From contig CM055207.1 in the NCBI GenBank assembly GCA_029224185.1, positions 13,892,791-13,956,790 on the forward strand: DNA of 64,000 bases, given 5' to 3'. How positions within the stretch are numbered: position 1 is the stretch's first letter; every line of letters starts with the position of its first letter. A program made the translations under genes and the position numbers. Below are positions 10,101 to 19,218 of this stretch, in pieces. The notes below the pieces were generated by a model. That model saw only the letters and a program-made list of their open reading frames with translations. It made no database searches and had not been told where the DNA came from. This DNA is from Karalla daura (taxonomy: Eukaryota > Chordata > Actinopteri > Chaetodontiformes > Leiognathidae).

Positions 10101-13100
10101 AGCAGAAAATTTTTCCAATTTGTGTAATTTTCATATGGATGTGTATGTGATAAAGACATTAGAAAACTGTCACTTTTTTCACATTAGTTAAATGTCGTAC
10201 TGACTAAACAATCCCCAGGACCTTTCTGGCACGTGGGGCACCTCGCTGGATCAACATTGATGGAAAGACGATGGAGGTCACGGTGAGAGGCCTGCATCAT
10301 CCGCACAGATACGTCCTGGACGCAGCCCAAACTCACATCTACATGCTCATGAAGAAGGTCTGTGAACACAACCTGCACTGGGTTTAAAAACACAACATGA
10401 TAGCTGTGCCTGAATCCCAATTATCAGCAGTCAATCATAAGAGTGTGTCTTTTCAGGACTCATATGGCCGGTACATGAAATCCCCAGTGTTCAAAGACAC
10501 GATGAAAAAGGCCATCTGCCCTGAGGAGCACAAGTTCAGGTACATCACATTATTTCCTTTGGACATTTTTTTTTGGCAATTTAATCCCTGATATTCTCTT
10601 TTGGTAATGATGTTTAGTGGCCAGCGCTTCCCTGGAGGCTTTTCTACTTGCTTAATGCTAATCTCAAGAATCTCAAGAAATTTGTAATATATCTTGGATG
10701 GGGTGGAGTAATGTTTCATCTGGTCTCCTGTCAGTAGCTGTTTAGCGGCTGTCAACTGTCGAGGGACATCAAGCAATTTGTGTAAACAATAGTAGTAAAC
10801 AAAGTAGTAAACAAACTAGCATGCTAGCTGCTAACTTCCTAACTGTTGATTCTGTCGCTCGATTGTGATGGAGCTAAAACATTATCAGTGTTGGTTGTTC
10901 AGCGATGGAGACAGGAATTAGTGGTTTCTTTTGAACCGTCTCAGGCGCCGTTGACCCTTTTCTCTTCGACTGTTATCTTTTCATCTCTCTTCCATTCACC
11001 TCTCTTGCTTTGTGCGCCCTCCTCCCATCTCCTCTCACCCTGGTTCTCCAGTGACTCCCAGTTGGAGCAGAATGCAAAGAACAGACGACCCAGTCTGAGC
11101 CCCATCGTCCTGCGGCAGATGGAACAGGAGCAGAAAGCCAAGATCGCCGCCAACGTTGACATCACACAGGTCATGAGCAAACTCAGCAAACAGGGGGCAC
11201 CTCCTCCTCCTCCTCCTCCTGGTCCGCGTGCTTCTCGTCCGTCTTTGAAGTGAACACAAACGGCAAAAGCAGTTTTAATTTCTGCGGTTTGTGTTTAGGA
11301 TGTTTTTTTTTCTTTAAGTCATTTTCAGCTCAAATTATTTTAACAGAGGTTTTAGTTATTTCTCAATAATAATGTCTTTTGCCAGTTTAAAGCTGCTATC
11401 GTGAATAATTTTCATATAATAATCATCATAGTGATGAATACACCTAGAATTATGGTTACTGTTTTTTCCTCATTTTTTAGAGCTAAACACTGATTTCTTA
11501 GGTTTAATAACCTAAAACCCTATAATGCATTCGTGTTAGAGAAATCTTAAAAACAGCTGTTCACTGCCTGCTCAGCACCAAACAGCAGAGAGTCTTATCT
11601 GCTAAAGTTAGCTGTAGTGGAGCATACAGTACAGAACTAAGAGGGAGCAATGTCCCTCAGAAGTGAGAGACAGAAAATGGTGCTACAAGAAGAGAGTTTT
11701 GGACTAATCAGGTGTTGAGAAACGTGACTCCACATTGAAGTTCGTGCTGTTTCATGCTGGCTGTGTTTGCTGCTTTCCAACGTGCTTGACATGTCGACTA
11801 TGAAGGAGCTGTCATGTGTTGCGATTGTTTCCACTGCCCCCAAGTGGCCAAAACAGGAAACGGTCGCATAGTCTATCTATCAATGCAGATCCTCACTAAT
11901 GTACATCTGATCAGTTATCTGGCCATTGTGTTAACAAAAAGATAATTCCATAAAGAGTAAGAGGCAATAAACCAAGACAGGTTGATTTTAAAGCAACAAT
12001 TATTTCAACAAAAGGAAAAATAGATGGTGTATTTATTGCAAATGGGGAAGTGCAATACTGAAATATGTATTCAGAATTTAGTTGCATAGCAATAAGGCCA
12101 GAGTGGAGAGAATAAATAGAAACGTATTTTTATCGAGAAGGAGACAGTTCAGCCATCTGACACTACACTGACATTTTCCATGGTTACCTCTTGTGGTATT
12201 TAGCCCTGAAAACGATTTTTACCTATCAGTCTCTGGAATACAGCTCAACCCCGGGATGAGCTAAAGCTAAATGAGAAACCACAAGGTTTTGAGTTTGGAG
12301 CTGAGCCGCTTGATACAGCTACATCAGACACGTGTCTGCACACGAGTCAGAACTGGCCAGGGCCATGTTGAGACATCTGTTACCATGTTTTTTTCTGTCT
12401 CCATTGAGGCAAGCTGTTGTTTCTGTCATGTTGTTTCTGCTGTTACATGTGCTGTACTGTCCATCTCCACTCCCTGACTGAACGGTCGCATCGACGAATG
12501 TCTGTATGTTCTCTGTCACCAGTCATAAGCTAATAAAACGCCACAAACCATCCCATGTTTCTCTGTTTGTCTTGTTCTGTCTTGCATTCTGTTTCATCTA
12601 GTTCACGCAGGTTTTCACATTCATCAGCACTTTCTGATAGTAACCAGTAGCACTGGACACTTTCTTTTTGACATTTTCTCCTCTCCATTCTTTTCTCTTC
12701 ATTTCATCTACTTTCTTTCTTTCCCTATGTGACGAATCACTACAAAACATATATTTTCAAAAGGTTTACATACATGAAGTCCTCTACATGCAAGACCAAC
12801 AACTTGCAAACCTTTACTCTGACAGCTTAATGTTATCATGTAAGGTCAGCTTGGTGAGTTTTTGTTAATATATATTCAAATAGTCAAATATATTTGACTT
12901 TACTTATTGAGAAAGCATTCAGATAGGAAAAGAGAGAGACATGCATCTAATTTGTTACTGTAGACTCAAGTAACCAACACAGTCTTCACATAAGCTGTTA
13001 TTATTCATCACAGTAGTATTCATCCAACATCTGATAGTAAGTATCGTTCTACTGTGATTGAAACCAATTTTTACGATGCATTATTTTTGTAAGTTGTGAA

Positions 13101-14228
13101 AAAAGCACAGACATCCTCCAGGGGTGAAGCCATCTCTTGCTTCTCTCTGACTTGTGTCTGTCGCCCTCTGAACTCACAGCTGTGCCGTTTTACCACACCC
13201 GTCCCCCACCTCGCCGTCTACTCCGGCATCTCTGACTTCCCCTCTGCCAACGCCTCGCCCTCCCTCCCTTTCCTGGCCCACACCCCGGCCTGTCCGTCCC
13301 CCATCAGTGTGGCCTTAGACAGCACCTCCGCCTCGGAGCAGCGGGCCGAGGCCGGCAAAGGAGAGGGCGAGGGGAACCCCGCGGCCCAACTCCCCACGGG
13401 CGGAAACGTGTCCAAGTCTCGCGTGGCTCTCTCCCTACGCCGCCTGCTGAAGCGTGGCTGCACACCCTCCGCCGTGTTCGCCAGCTTGTCCCCAAAATGT
13501 CACTCAGCCGCTGGATCCAGCAGCCGCATCCAGCCTATCAGCCCGGATCAGCCCAGTCAGGCTCCACCAAGACGGATTGCCAAGTACGTAAGGCGCACAC
13601 ACAGAGGTGCCCGCTAAATCTGCTTAAGGTGGAAGAAAATTTTCTGTAAGAGAGACGCAAAAAAAACAGAACAGACAAATAACTGTGTGCAAATAATACA
13701 ATAGAAAAAGCAGAAGAGGAACAAAAAGTTGTAATAGTATCAAAAATATATGAACTATAGATGAGGTCAATTATAGCATTGTATTGATACACTCCAGTGG
13801 AATTATATCATATGTTCTGTGTATTTATATTATATATGGAAACAAATTCCTGGAAATGGATTGTTTTTGTTGGATCTGCCCCAAGCTCTTCCTTAGCCTA
13901 CTAATCTGAACTTCTTGTAATAATGAACAGCGTAGAATTTGTCTCTGATACACAGTGAATTAAAGATGAAATGTGGCAGAAAACAGAAATCCTATAGAAG
14001 TTTGTGTAGGAGATTTTAACAGACAGAGGTATCGGATACGTGTCTCACTGAGCGCTCTCCCCAACCCTTGACAGCTTTTTCCAGATTAAAGTGGACATTC
14101 CCCCAGAGTGCCGCATCTACCCCATCGAGTCTGAGGACGAGGAGGAGGAGAACAGGGCGGCCTCCCGGGGAGCCAAAGAGATCATCTGCCCCTGGGAGAG
14201 CCTCAGTCCGCACAACGGGACCAGCTAA
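2056..14228 (+). CDS. rgs9: regulator of G-protein signalling 9, complete gene with two C-terminal forms
   Basis: R7-family GTPase-activating protein for Gi/o and transducin alpha subunits. The family works as a complex with Gbeta5 (through the GGL domain) and a membrane anchor such as R9AP (through DEP). Coding exons: 2056-2124, 3929-4025, 4990-5040, 5147-5253, 5557-5608, 6077-6135, 6217-6293, 6382-6463, 7725-7787, 8829-8858, 8998-9059, 9535-9648, 9760-9875, 9960-10047, 10219-10357, 10457-10539, then 11052-11253 (short form, 496 aa) or 11052-11169 + 13180-13583 + 14075-14228 (long form, 654 aa). All junctions keep frame. Order: DEP about 30-108, DEP-helical extension to about 200, GGL about 218-280, RGS about 297-415. 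Lengths are close to human RGS9-1 and RGS9-2. It could be either teleost paralogue (a or b). RGS11 is less likely because the long form carries the RGS9-2-type tail ending in CPWESL. Confidence 0.95.
2830..3184 (+). repeat. SINE/L2-tail-like repeat, copy 1
   Basis: Contains a tRNA B-box-like GGTTCGATCC near 2869, then the motif order seen in other copies: 'gagac..aaattgc', 'gtgagagtgaatggtgtg', 'gactggaaacctgtccaaggtg', ending in GATGATGGATGGAT. Plus orientation, diverged. Confidence 0.6.
3411..3482. repeat. (CT)n-(CA)n compound microsatellite
   Basis: CT-rich tract to 3457 running directly into twelve CA units. Lies in rgs9 intron 1. Confidence 0.95.
3929..4025 (+). CDS. rgs9: rgs9 coding exon 2
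   Basis: Residues 24-55 and the first base of codon 56: AEKVMLEMQDPRTGVKSQ then PQRLVITSVPHAITG, the start of the DEP region, with the family's VTSVPHA.TG motif. The acceptor is TTTACAG and the donor is GTAAGA; a long CA repeat begins about 13 bases into the intron. Confidence 0.95.
4039..4124. repeat. (CA)n microsatellite beside the exon 2 donor
   Basis: About 85 bp of CA with CG interruptions and one AA interruption, starting 14 bases after the rgs9 exon 2 splice donor. Confidence 0.95.
4514..4660. repeat. (TCTCC)n pentanucleotide tandem array
   Basis: About 28 near-perfect copies of TCTCC in rgs9 intron 2, a pure polypyrimidine tract on the plus strand. It continues into a further pyrimidine-rich stretch to about 4800, and is preceded by a purine-rich stretch (4295-4440). 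Confidence 0.97.
4990..5040 (+). CDS. rgs9: rgs9 coding exon 3
   Basis: Completes Gly56 and encodes EDIVAWLANRFQIDAE of the DEP domain, ending one base into the next codon. Acceptor TCCTCAG, donor GTGAGA. Confidence 0.93.
5147..5253 (+). CDS. rgs9: rgs9 coding exon 4
   Basis: DEP domain continuation: EARSFGSMLVALGYIYPL then QEHRRLVIKQDASLYRFQ. GYIYPLQ and LYRFQ are typical R7 DEP signatures. Phase 0 end, donor GTAAAC. Confidence 0.95.
5254..5556 (+). other. rgs9: rgs9 intron 4 with a 13-bp hairpin
   Basis: About 300 bp. The only structure seen is an inverted repeat, CCATATCTAGGG (5294-5305) against CCCTAGATATGG (5312-5323), with one more G-C pair outside it and a 6-nt loop. Confidence 0.8.
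5557..5608 (+). CDS. rgs9: rgs9 coding exon 5
   Basis: TPYFWPTQQWPVEDTDY plus one base. PYFWP(T/S)..W...DTDYA is a hallmark of R7 RGS proteins just after the DEP domain. Acceptor TTTCCAG, donor GTGAGT. Confidence 0.95.
6077..6135 (+). CDS. rgs9: rgs9 coding exon 6
   Basis: AIYLAKRNIRKKGILEPHEQ, within the helical extension between DEP and GGL. The following intron is only 81 bp. Confidence 0.95.
6217..6293 (+). CDS. rgs9: rgs9 coding exon 7
   Basis: EQYNRLHKWMNHKWDFIV then MQAKEQYR, ending two bases into the Arg codon. KWDF..MQAKEQ is strongly R7-specific. The next intron is 88 bp. Confidence 0.95.
6382..6463 (+). CDS. rgs9: rgs9 coding exon 8
   Basis: Completes the Arg codon, then AAKERKKPDRVVFEYQERAY followed by WVVHRPP. 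The family equivalent ends in WLVHR.PPG. Donor GTGAGA, phase 0. Confidence 0.95.
6464..7724 (+). other. rgs9: rgs9 intron 8
   Basis: 1.26 kb. A CpG-richer block lies around 6700-6860, and a short diverged minus-strand L2-tail fragment is likely at 7310-7400 (CATTCATCC, CAGGGAATACACC). TG repeats fill 7681-7722 directly before the exon 9 acceptor. No additional exon recognised. Confidence 0.8.
7725..7787 (+). CDS. rgs9: rgs9 coding exon 9
   Basis: PGTVSAMDYGLERRIDPNTE followed by E, aligning with the family's DYGL(D/E)R..NPNE segment. The start was set at the GTAG acceptor (7721-7724), because a more downstream AG would put TGA in frame. The acceptor has a TG repeat where a pyrimidine tract is usual. 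63 nt, phase 0 on both sides. Confidence 0.88.
8829..8858 (+). CDS. rgs9: rgs9 coding exon 10 (microexon)
   Basis: Thirty-nucleotide exon encoding TKTPDYYERI at the entrance to the GGL domain. Acceptor TTTCCAG, donor GTGAGT, phase 0 on both sides, so its omission would keep frame. Confidence 0.85.
8998..9059 (+). CDS. rgs9: rgs9 coding exon 11
   Basis: MIFTQQSIMRPRVKSSVSIG, then two bases of Ala. First half of the GGL domain; R.RVKSSVS is conserved across R7 members. Acceptor CTGTAG, donor GTAAGT. Confidence 0.95.
9535..9648 (+). CDS. rgs9: rgs9 coding exon 12
   Basis: IVKYCSTYNSHDPFLSKC, then LPSNPWLTDDVTYWTLNMP. Second half of the GGL domain, including the NPW.TDD..W Gbeta5-contact signature. 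Confidence 0.95.
9760..9875 (+). CDS. rgs9: rgs9 coding exon 13
   Basis: SVEIPTKMRVERWTFSFG, then ELLSDPRGRDDFRLFLKKEF and SG. Starts the RGS box. The acceptor GACACAG is preceded by a (TG) repeat (9732-9752) in place of a pyrimidine tract. Confidence 0.95.
9960..10047 (+). CDS. rgs9: rgs9 coding exon 14
   Basis: GENLAFWEGCEDLKWGTA, then ATMKEKAQHIY and two bases of Lys. RGS-box core with the EN(L).FW..CE(D)LK signature; the Asn is a G-alpha switch contact in the family. A Gly stands where Ala is common after FWE. Confidence 0.95.
10219..10357 (+). CDS. rgs9: rgs9 coding exon 15
   Basis: TFLARGAPRWINIDGKTM, then EVTVRGLHHPHRYVLDAAQ and THIYMLMKK. Back half of the RGS box, very close to mammalian RGS9 (RRWINIDGKTM; HPHRYVLDAAQTHIYMLMKK). 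Confidence 0.96.
10457..10539 (+). CDS. rgs9: rgs9 coding exon 16
   Basis: DSYGRYMKSPVFKDTMKK, then AICPEEHKF and two bases of Arg/Ser. End of the RGS box (DSY.RY.KSP). Donor GTACAT. Confidence 0.95.
11052..11253 (+). CDS. rgs9: rgs9 exon 17, terminal exon of the short (RGS9-1-like) form
   Basis: SDSQLEQNAKNRRPSLSP, IVLRQMEQEQKAKIAANVD, ITQVMSKLSKQGA, then seven prolines and GPRASRPSLK, stop TGA at 11251-11253. The ITQVMSKL read-through tail corresponds to the retinal RGS9-1 ending. Splicing from the donor at 11170 (CAG|GTCATG) instead removes everything after ITQ and gives the long form. Confidence 0.93.
11254..12560 (+). other. rgs9: 3'UTR of short rgs9 form / start of intron 17
   Basis: Follows the short-form stop codon. 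AATAAA hexamers at 11966-11971, 12111-12116 and 12532-12537 are candidate poly(A) signals; the last one is followed within 40 bases by a GT-rich stretch. Otherwise AT-rich with no coding signal. Which signal is used cannot be told. Confidence 0.6.
12532..12537 (+). terminator. rgs9: candidate poly(A) signal, short rgs9 form
   Basis: AATAAA followed by TGTTTCTCTGTTTGTCTTG-type GT/T-rich sequence about 20-40 bases on, a good cleavage/polyadenylation context. Earlier AATAAA at 11966 and 12111 are alternatives. Confidence 0.5.
13180..13583 (+). CDS. rgs9: rgs9 exon 18, long (RGS9-2-like) form
   Basis: LCRFTTPVPHLAVYSG, then a Ser/Pro-rich stretch with PACPSPISVALDS, SRVALSLRRLLKRGC, VFASLSPKCHS and RIQPIS. 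These match the order of motifs in the mammalian RGS9-2 tail (P.PHL.VYTG; PSPI.VALES; RFLRRGC; VFARLSPKC). High GC, unlike the flanking introns. Acceptor CTCACAG; ends CAA|GTACGT, two bases into Asn. Confidence 0.92.
14075..14228 (+). CDS. rgs9: rgs9 exon 19, C-terminus of long form
   Basis: Asn, then FFQIKVDIPPECRIYPIESE, an acidic DEEEE run, and KEIICPWESLSPHNGTS before TAA. FFQIK(V/M)D(I/V)P and E.ICPWESL are the signature end of RGS9-2; here ten residues follow CPWESL. Confidence 0.93.
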
Positions 14229-16291
14229 AAGGCTGCGCTTACACTGACTGGCAGAGTCAGAGGTTGGTTCTGAATGACGGAGATAAAAGATCTCACGCAG
14301 AGAATTTGAGGGGGAAATCTCCGAGTAAACGTGGCCGCAGTCTCAGCGAGAGGCCAGAAACTCCCACATAAATACCGAACAACATCAGGACTGATACGAG
14401 CAGTCAACAAGCACTGTTCGTCTGCAGTAGGCTGAGCGTTTTACCACGTCCATGGTTTTTCCTCTTAAAGGAAAGTCGTGTTTTGAGTGTCAAACACTGA
14501 CGTTGGGAGGCCTGAAAGGATCCAGTTTCAAACGTTTGCTGCAGCATAATCCTTTCCCCTGCTGTCCGTGCTCAGTACTTACTAAAACTATCACTTTTCT
14601 CCAACATATGGCTGAGCTGTTCAGCTGTAGTTACGACACAGGATTTTAAAAATGCAGAGCTCATGATTCCTAATTCTTCTGGTGTGGCTCTGTTTCCTTG
14701 GGACATTTTAACACGGGGCATTACTCATGGGCTGTGTGAGCATTTTATTTCTTTTTCTTCATAATTCTGTTAATTTTTGGGCACGTCAGAGATATTTTAG
14801 AATGTAAGACTCTTTCCTCAGGTTGTTGAAACCCTCACATCCCTGGACAAAAACAGCAACAATGACAGTGATGCAGCATTAAGCGTTTGGAACGAACCTT
14901 CGAGAAGTATTTGATGCTCAAAACCAGGTGGAGAATCACTTTAAGCACAGCTTCACTGACAGTGTCCCTGAGCGATGTGAGCACCAGCTGAGCCAGCTGT
15001 CCATGCTGGATATTTAGTTTTGAGGGGCCCTGCTGTACAAGAGACCCGTGGGCGCGTAAACATCTGGACCTTGAACTGTAGCGTTCACATTCAGACCTCA
15101 TTCTGTATCTGCTAACAGTAGCCCAGCAGCAGCCTTACCTTTCTTTCAACCATCCTGTGTTGTTTTTTTTGTTTGTTTTTTTGGTCTCAGATGTCTCTAC
15201 GAAACAGGCATGTACACAGGGAGTTTGAACGACCGGAGGCACAAGTCAGTGTGAGCTATAATGAAAAGAAATGTATAGAATGAAGTATTTTTCTGATGGA
15301 GAGGAGTTATAAAATTTTTACATCCATGAGAGCGGTAAGCCAAAGCAGACAGTTTGGGCTCTGTGCATGTCTGCTAAAACTATAGACAGTGTATATTTAT
15401 TGATTGCCTATCAGATTTTTGAAGTAGAGAAGTGTTCTTGTGCTGCTAAATAGACTTAGATGCCTACTCCACCTGTAACTTACCTTCTACACAGATTCTG
15501 TGAAATGACCGACCTGACACGGATCAGGTGAAATGACAGCACATAAACCGAGCTTGTCTCCGAGAACTTTACTCTGTCTGTTCTTTTATCTTTGCGTAAC
15601 GTCGGCAGAAGATCACTATTTGGATATTTTAAAATGTTGCCTTAAACCAAACTATCACCTTCTATGTTTCTCTGCACCCGGAAAGCACCGGAAGGTTTTT
15701 CCAGTTTCCCGCTTTCTCATTTCCACTCCCACCATTTATTTATAGATTTTGAAAGGACAGCGTCAGAATTGATTTATGCCATGTTATGGTATAAAACAAA
15801 ATATTTCAATGCATCTTTCAGTGTCAACAAATGACACTGGGACCGATTAGTTAAATAGTTTCAGTTAGTTAATCATTTCTCCTCGAAAACCTATGTCTTA
15901 ACATTTGAACCCTCACTGCCTGATGTTCATTACTAATGGAGACGGCTCGAGTATGTGTTGCTCATTTGCTGATCCACTCCTGGCGGCTGAGTGCTCTTCA
16001 CTACTGTAGAGTTTTTGTCTAAAGTGGAGTTATAGTTTTGTATTTGGCCCCTCTGCTGTTTTGTACTCTCTGCGTAGCGGCTATTGGCTGTACACTAACC
16101 CTGAGCGAGGTGTTGATATTTGTCTCTCCGTGGGGGGGGGGGGTCGAGTCCTGGGGGAACTGCAATGTGAAATAACTATCAGAATGTATTCTCTCTTTAC
16201 CATGTTTACAGATGCAAGAATGTGAAAAATACGTTCAGTTTGTTGTATTTGATTTATACATTCCACGGCTTGTGTCAAGTGCCTGAATAAA
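14229..16291 (+). other. rgs9: long-form rgs9 3'UTR (inferred)
   Basis: About 2.06 kb from the TAA to an AATAAA at 16286-16291. AT-rich, no coding signal. A 12-base G run lies at 16132-16143. The extent is inferred from the poly(A) signal alone. Confidence 0.55.
16286..16291 (+). terminator. rgs9: candidate poly(A) signal, long rgs9 form
   Basis: AATAAA followed by TGACTGTCTTC. The most plausible end of the long transcript before the repeat-rich intergenic region. Confidence 0.5.
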
Positions 16292-16629
16292 TGACTGTCT
16301 TCAGTAAAAGATTCGCAAATACCGCTTATTGGTACTTCTGCACTTATTATGTAAGAAAGACAGCAACGGGTGAATCCTCATACAACCGCGAATGTCAAAT
16401 CTGTGAGCTTGTCTCAAATGAGAAATTAGCAGTTGGTTTTCATTTGATTCAAGTAACACTCTGTTGACTGTCCCTCCTTTCCACACTGTTTACGTCCCAC
16501 AACATTGTTGCCTCACAGCAAGAAAGTAATTAGCTAATAATATATTTATATAAAAAATACTGCTGTTTTTTGGCTCCTTGGCAACGTATTGGTTTGGGTT
16601 TTTCAACATGTGGTGATGGATATGGTCGA

Positions 16630-16644
16630 CCACTTGGTGGCGAC
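16630..16644 (+). promoter_or_regulatory. CTCF-like binding motif
   Basis: CCACTTGGTGGCGAC agrees with the CTCF core at about 13 of 15 positions by eye. It lies about 340 bases past the presumed rgs9 poly(A) signal, on the opposite strand to the motif at 1478-1492. Confidence 0.35.
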
Positions 16645-18401
16645 ATCGCAGTGGAAATAGGCTCAAGGTGTCAGAGAAACAGGTAACGAAACAGGCGCGA
16701 GGATGCCCGTCTATGCTGAACATAGACAAATCTGTGATTATCATCATATTTCACCCTTTTTTCCCATAGTCACAAACAGTTTGATCACGTGAGACATTTT
16801 GATATTTTAATCAGAGTCCTGAGCTCTCAGGTTGACTGAGTTTTCCCGGATCTGCAGAGACATAGACACGGTTGAAATTGACCAAAAACTCAGTACTCAA
16901 ACGTATCATCTTGCTGTCAGCGTAATTCCTGCCATCACACATCACTACGAAGGCAGGAACACACCAGCACTGAGGTTACTGAACTGAGGCTGGAGCACAG
17001 CTTTGATCTACGTGTTTGTGCGCGTGTGTCTCTGAACAGAGTCGTCCGATTGCTATCTAACAATACCCACACAGGGACGTCCACACACAGTCCATTCATA
17101 CATTAGCTTAGCAGGAGGAGGGAATTTATGCAGCACGCTTAACATTCATCTGTGGTGTGCATATATTAAAATACATTTGAGTGGAAGCATCTTTTAATGA
17201 AACCCTTGGTGTTTGGTGTTACACCTGAACCAGGTTTTCTGAAAGCATTACACCGAGATCATGCCTTTAATGCTTCTTTGGCAACATCTTTTACATTTTG
17301 AAGTATCTGATTTCTGTTCCTCTAACTCCAATTTCCCACTTATCCATGCTCGGAATTACAAGACTGCAGGTGCCGTGGAAGATGGAGCACATCGACATTT
17401 TAAGCAGGAAAATGCTGCCAAAATTACGAAAAGAAAAGAAAAATCAGATTCTATGACAGAATATTCAGACACTGGTTAAATATCTTAACCTTGAACTTAG
17501 AACTCACTAATTAATCACATCAAATTGAATAACATGACAGCAATCAATGAATTTATGGGGATTTTAAGGATCCAATAGGGGTTCAATAACCCCTAACTTA
17601 AGAGTTGTTTTAACAGTTACTTTTTAAATATTTTGTTACAGTTAGATCTACCGCCAGCTCCTCAAAAGATCGTCTGACTCTTTAGGTTTTAGACAAATCC
17701 TGTGATTGGAGTGTGGAGCCACTTCCTTCTTGTCTGGATCTGGGTAAACAAAACAAAAAAAGCCAGATATCCGTGCGTGCCGACACACACACACACACAC
17801 TCACACACACACACACGTACAGTCTCCGTGGAGATAAACACGTGTCGGCTGCTTTGTGTGACCTCGCTGTGACATGATGAATGACCAAATCAGGAGCGTA
17901 ATGAAACGCCGCACATTCGCCTGCTGCTCCTTCCCAGCATATGCACGTGTGCATGTATATGTGTGATTGTGTGTGTGTGTGTGTATGAGTGTGTGTGAGA
18001 GAGAGAGATGAGGGTAGTATGTGTGAGTGCTCAGGACCTCAATCAGAATCACAGGTGACCTGGTGTCTCGCTGAGCCTCCTAGGTTTGACAAGAGCAGAT
18101 AATTACCAGTGACCCCCCACCTCGTAAAATCAGCCACAGAGAGAAAGTGAGAGCACCGGGAGGGAGACCTTGAAGATCCAACTATATTTAGGCCACCTTT
18201 TACTGCTTCCTCTTCACACCTCCTTATGTTTCTCCCTCCGAGTTAGCCTTTGACCCCCGTGCACTTTCTTGACCTCCTTTAATTCTTCCACTCCTCCTCT
18301 GCCCCCGGGGGACTGTGCTGATGATTATCTGAGCCGTACCTGCTGATCAAACTCTGCCATAAACCTGTCAACCTATCCCATTCTGTGGAGATGGCTTGCC
18401 C

Positions 18402-18432
18402 CACACACACACACACACACGCACACACACAC
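18402..18432. repeat. (CA)n microsatellite
   Basis: CA units with one CG interruption, in the rgs9-grin2c intergenic region. Confidence 0.9.
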
Positions 18433-18639
18433 AAACTACACTGTTGTGGATATCAGTGAGATTTAAGTGTAGTTGATTCTTAATTTATTACATCAAGTGA
18501 AATGGGACATTTTCAATTTTCAGTCCTAACAAGATCCATTCGTCTGATCATCGTCTCACCTGCTCTGTGCTGTAGCTCACAAAGGGCAAAGTCACAGTGT
18601 GCACACACCATTCACTCTCACTTTCACTTATGGGACTTA

Positions 18640-18640
18640 T

Positions 18641-18695
<55 letters not shown>

Positions 18696-18722
18696 CAAAC
18701 ACATACACATATACACACACAC
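18640..18722. repeat. (CA)n microsatellite
   Basis: About 50 bp of pure CA followed by interrupted CA/AAAC/TACA units. Confidence 0.95.
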
Positions 18723-19029
18723 AGGGAGAGCATGCAAGTGATCACTCATTTGCCATGTTGCCAGTTCTGTTGCAGTGATCTCCCACTCTTAATTTTCAGT
18801 CCTGGTAAGTTGTACAACACCAAAATTCTACATTTTTCAATACTAGGAAATGAAAACATATAGACCAGAATACTACATCTATAGCAGGCATGAGCTAGCA
18901 CTGACACCCTTACAGGAGAAACTGGAGATTTATAAGAAACAATAAATTCTCTCCTATATTTTCACATATTCTGTGACTTGTTAATCTAAGTCTGATTAGC
19001 ATTGTTGCTTTCTTCCTACCAGTTATGTG

Positions 19030-19218
19030 AAAGCACATTTGGGTTGATTGGAGACTTCACATTGCCTCTAGGTAAGACTAAGAGAATGAATGGTGTGTGT
19101 GTGTGATGGACTGAAGACCTGTCCATGGTGAATTCTCTGCCTTTGTTTAGTGCTGGGATAGGCCCCAGCAAACCCCACGTCAAGGTTCAAAGCAGTGCAA
19201 AGATAATTGATGGATGGG
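19030..19218 (+). repeat. SINE/L2-tail-like repeat, copy 2
   Basis: Shows 'gttgattggagac', 'attgcctctagg', 'gaatggtgtgtg', 'gatggactgaagacctgtcc', 'gctgggataggccccagc' and a terminal ATTGATGGATGGG. Plus orientation, the L2/Maui-type 3' end motif order. Confidence 0.65.

Noticed and set aside
13218..13495. Minus-strand open frames in the rgs9-2 exon
   Set aside because: Shadows of GC-rich coding sequence on the plus strand.
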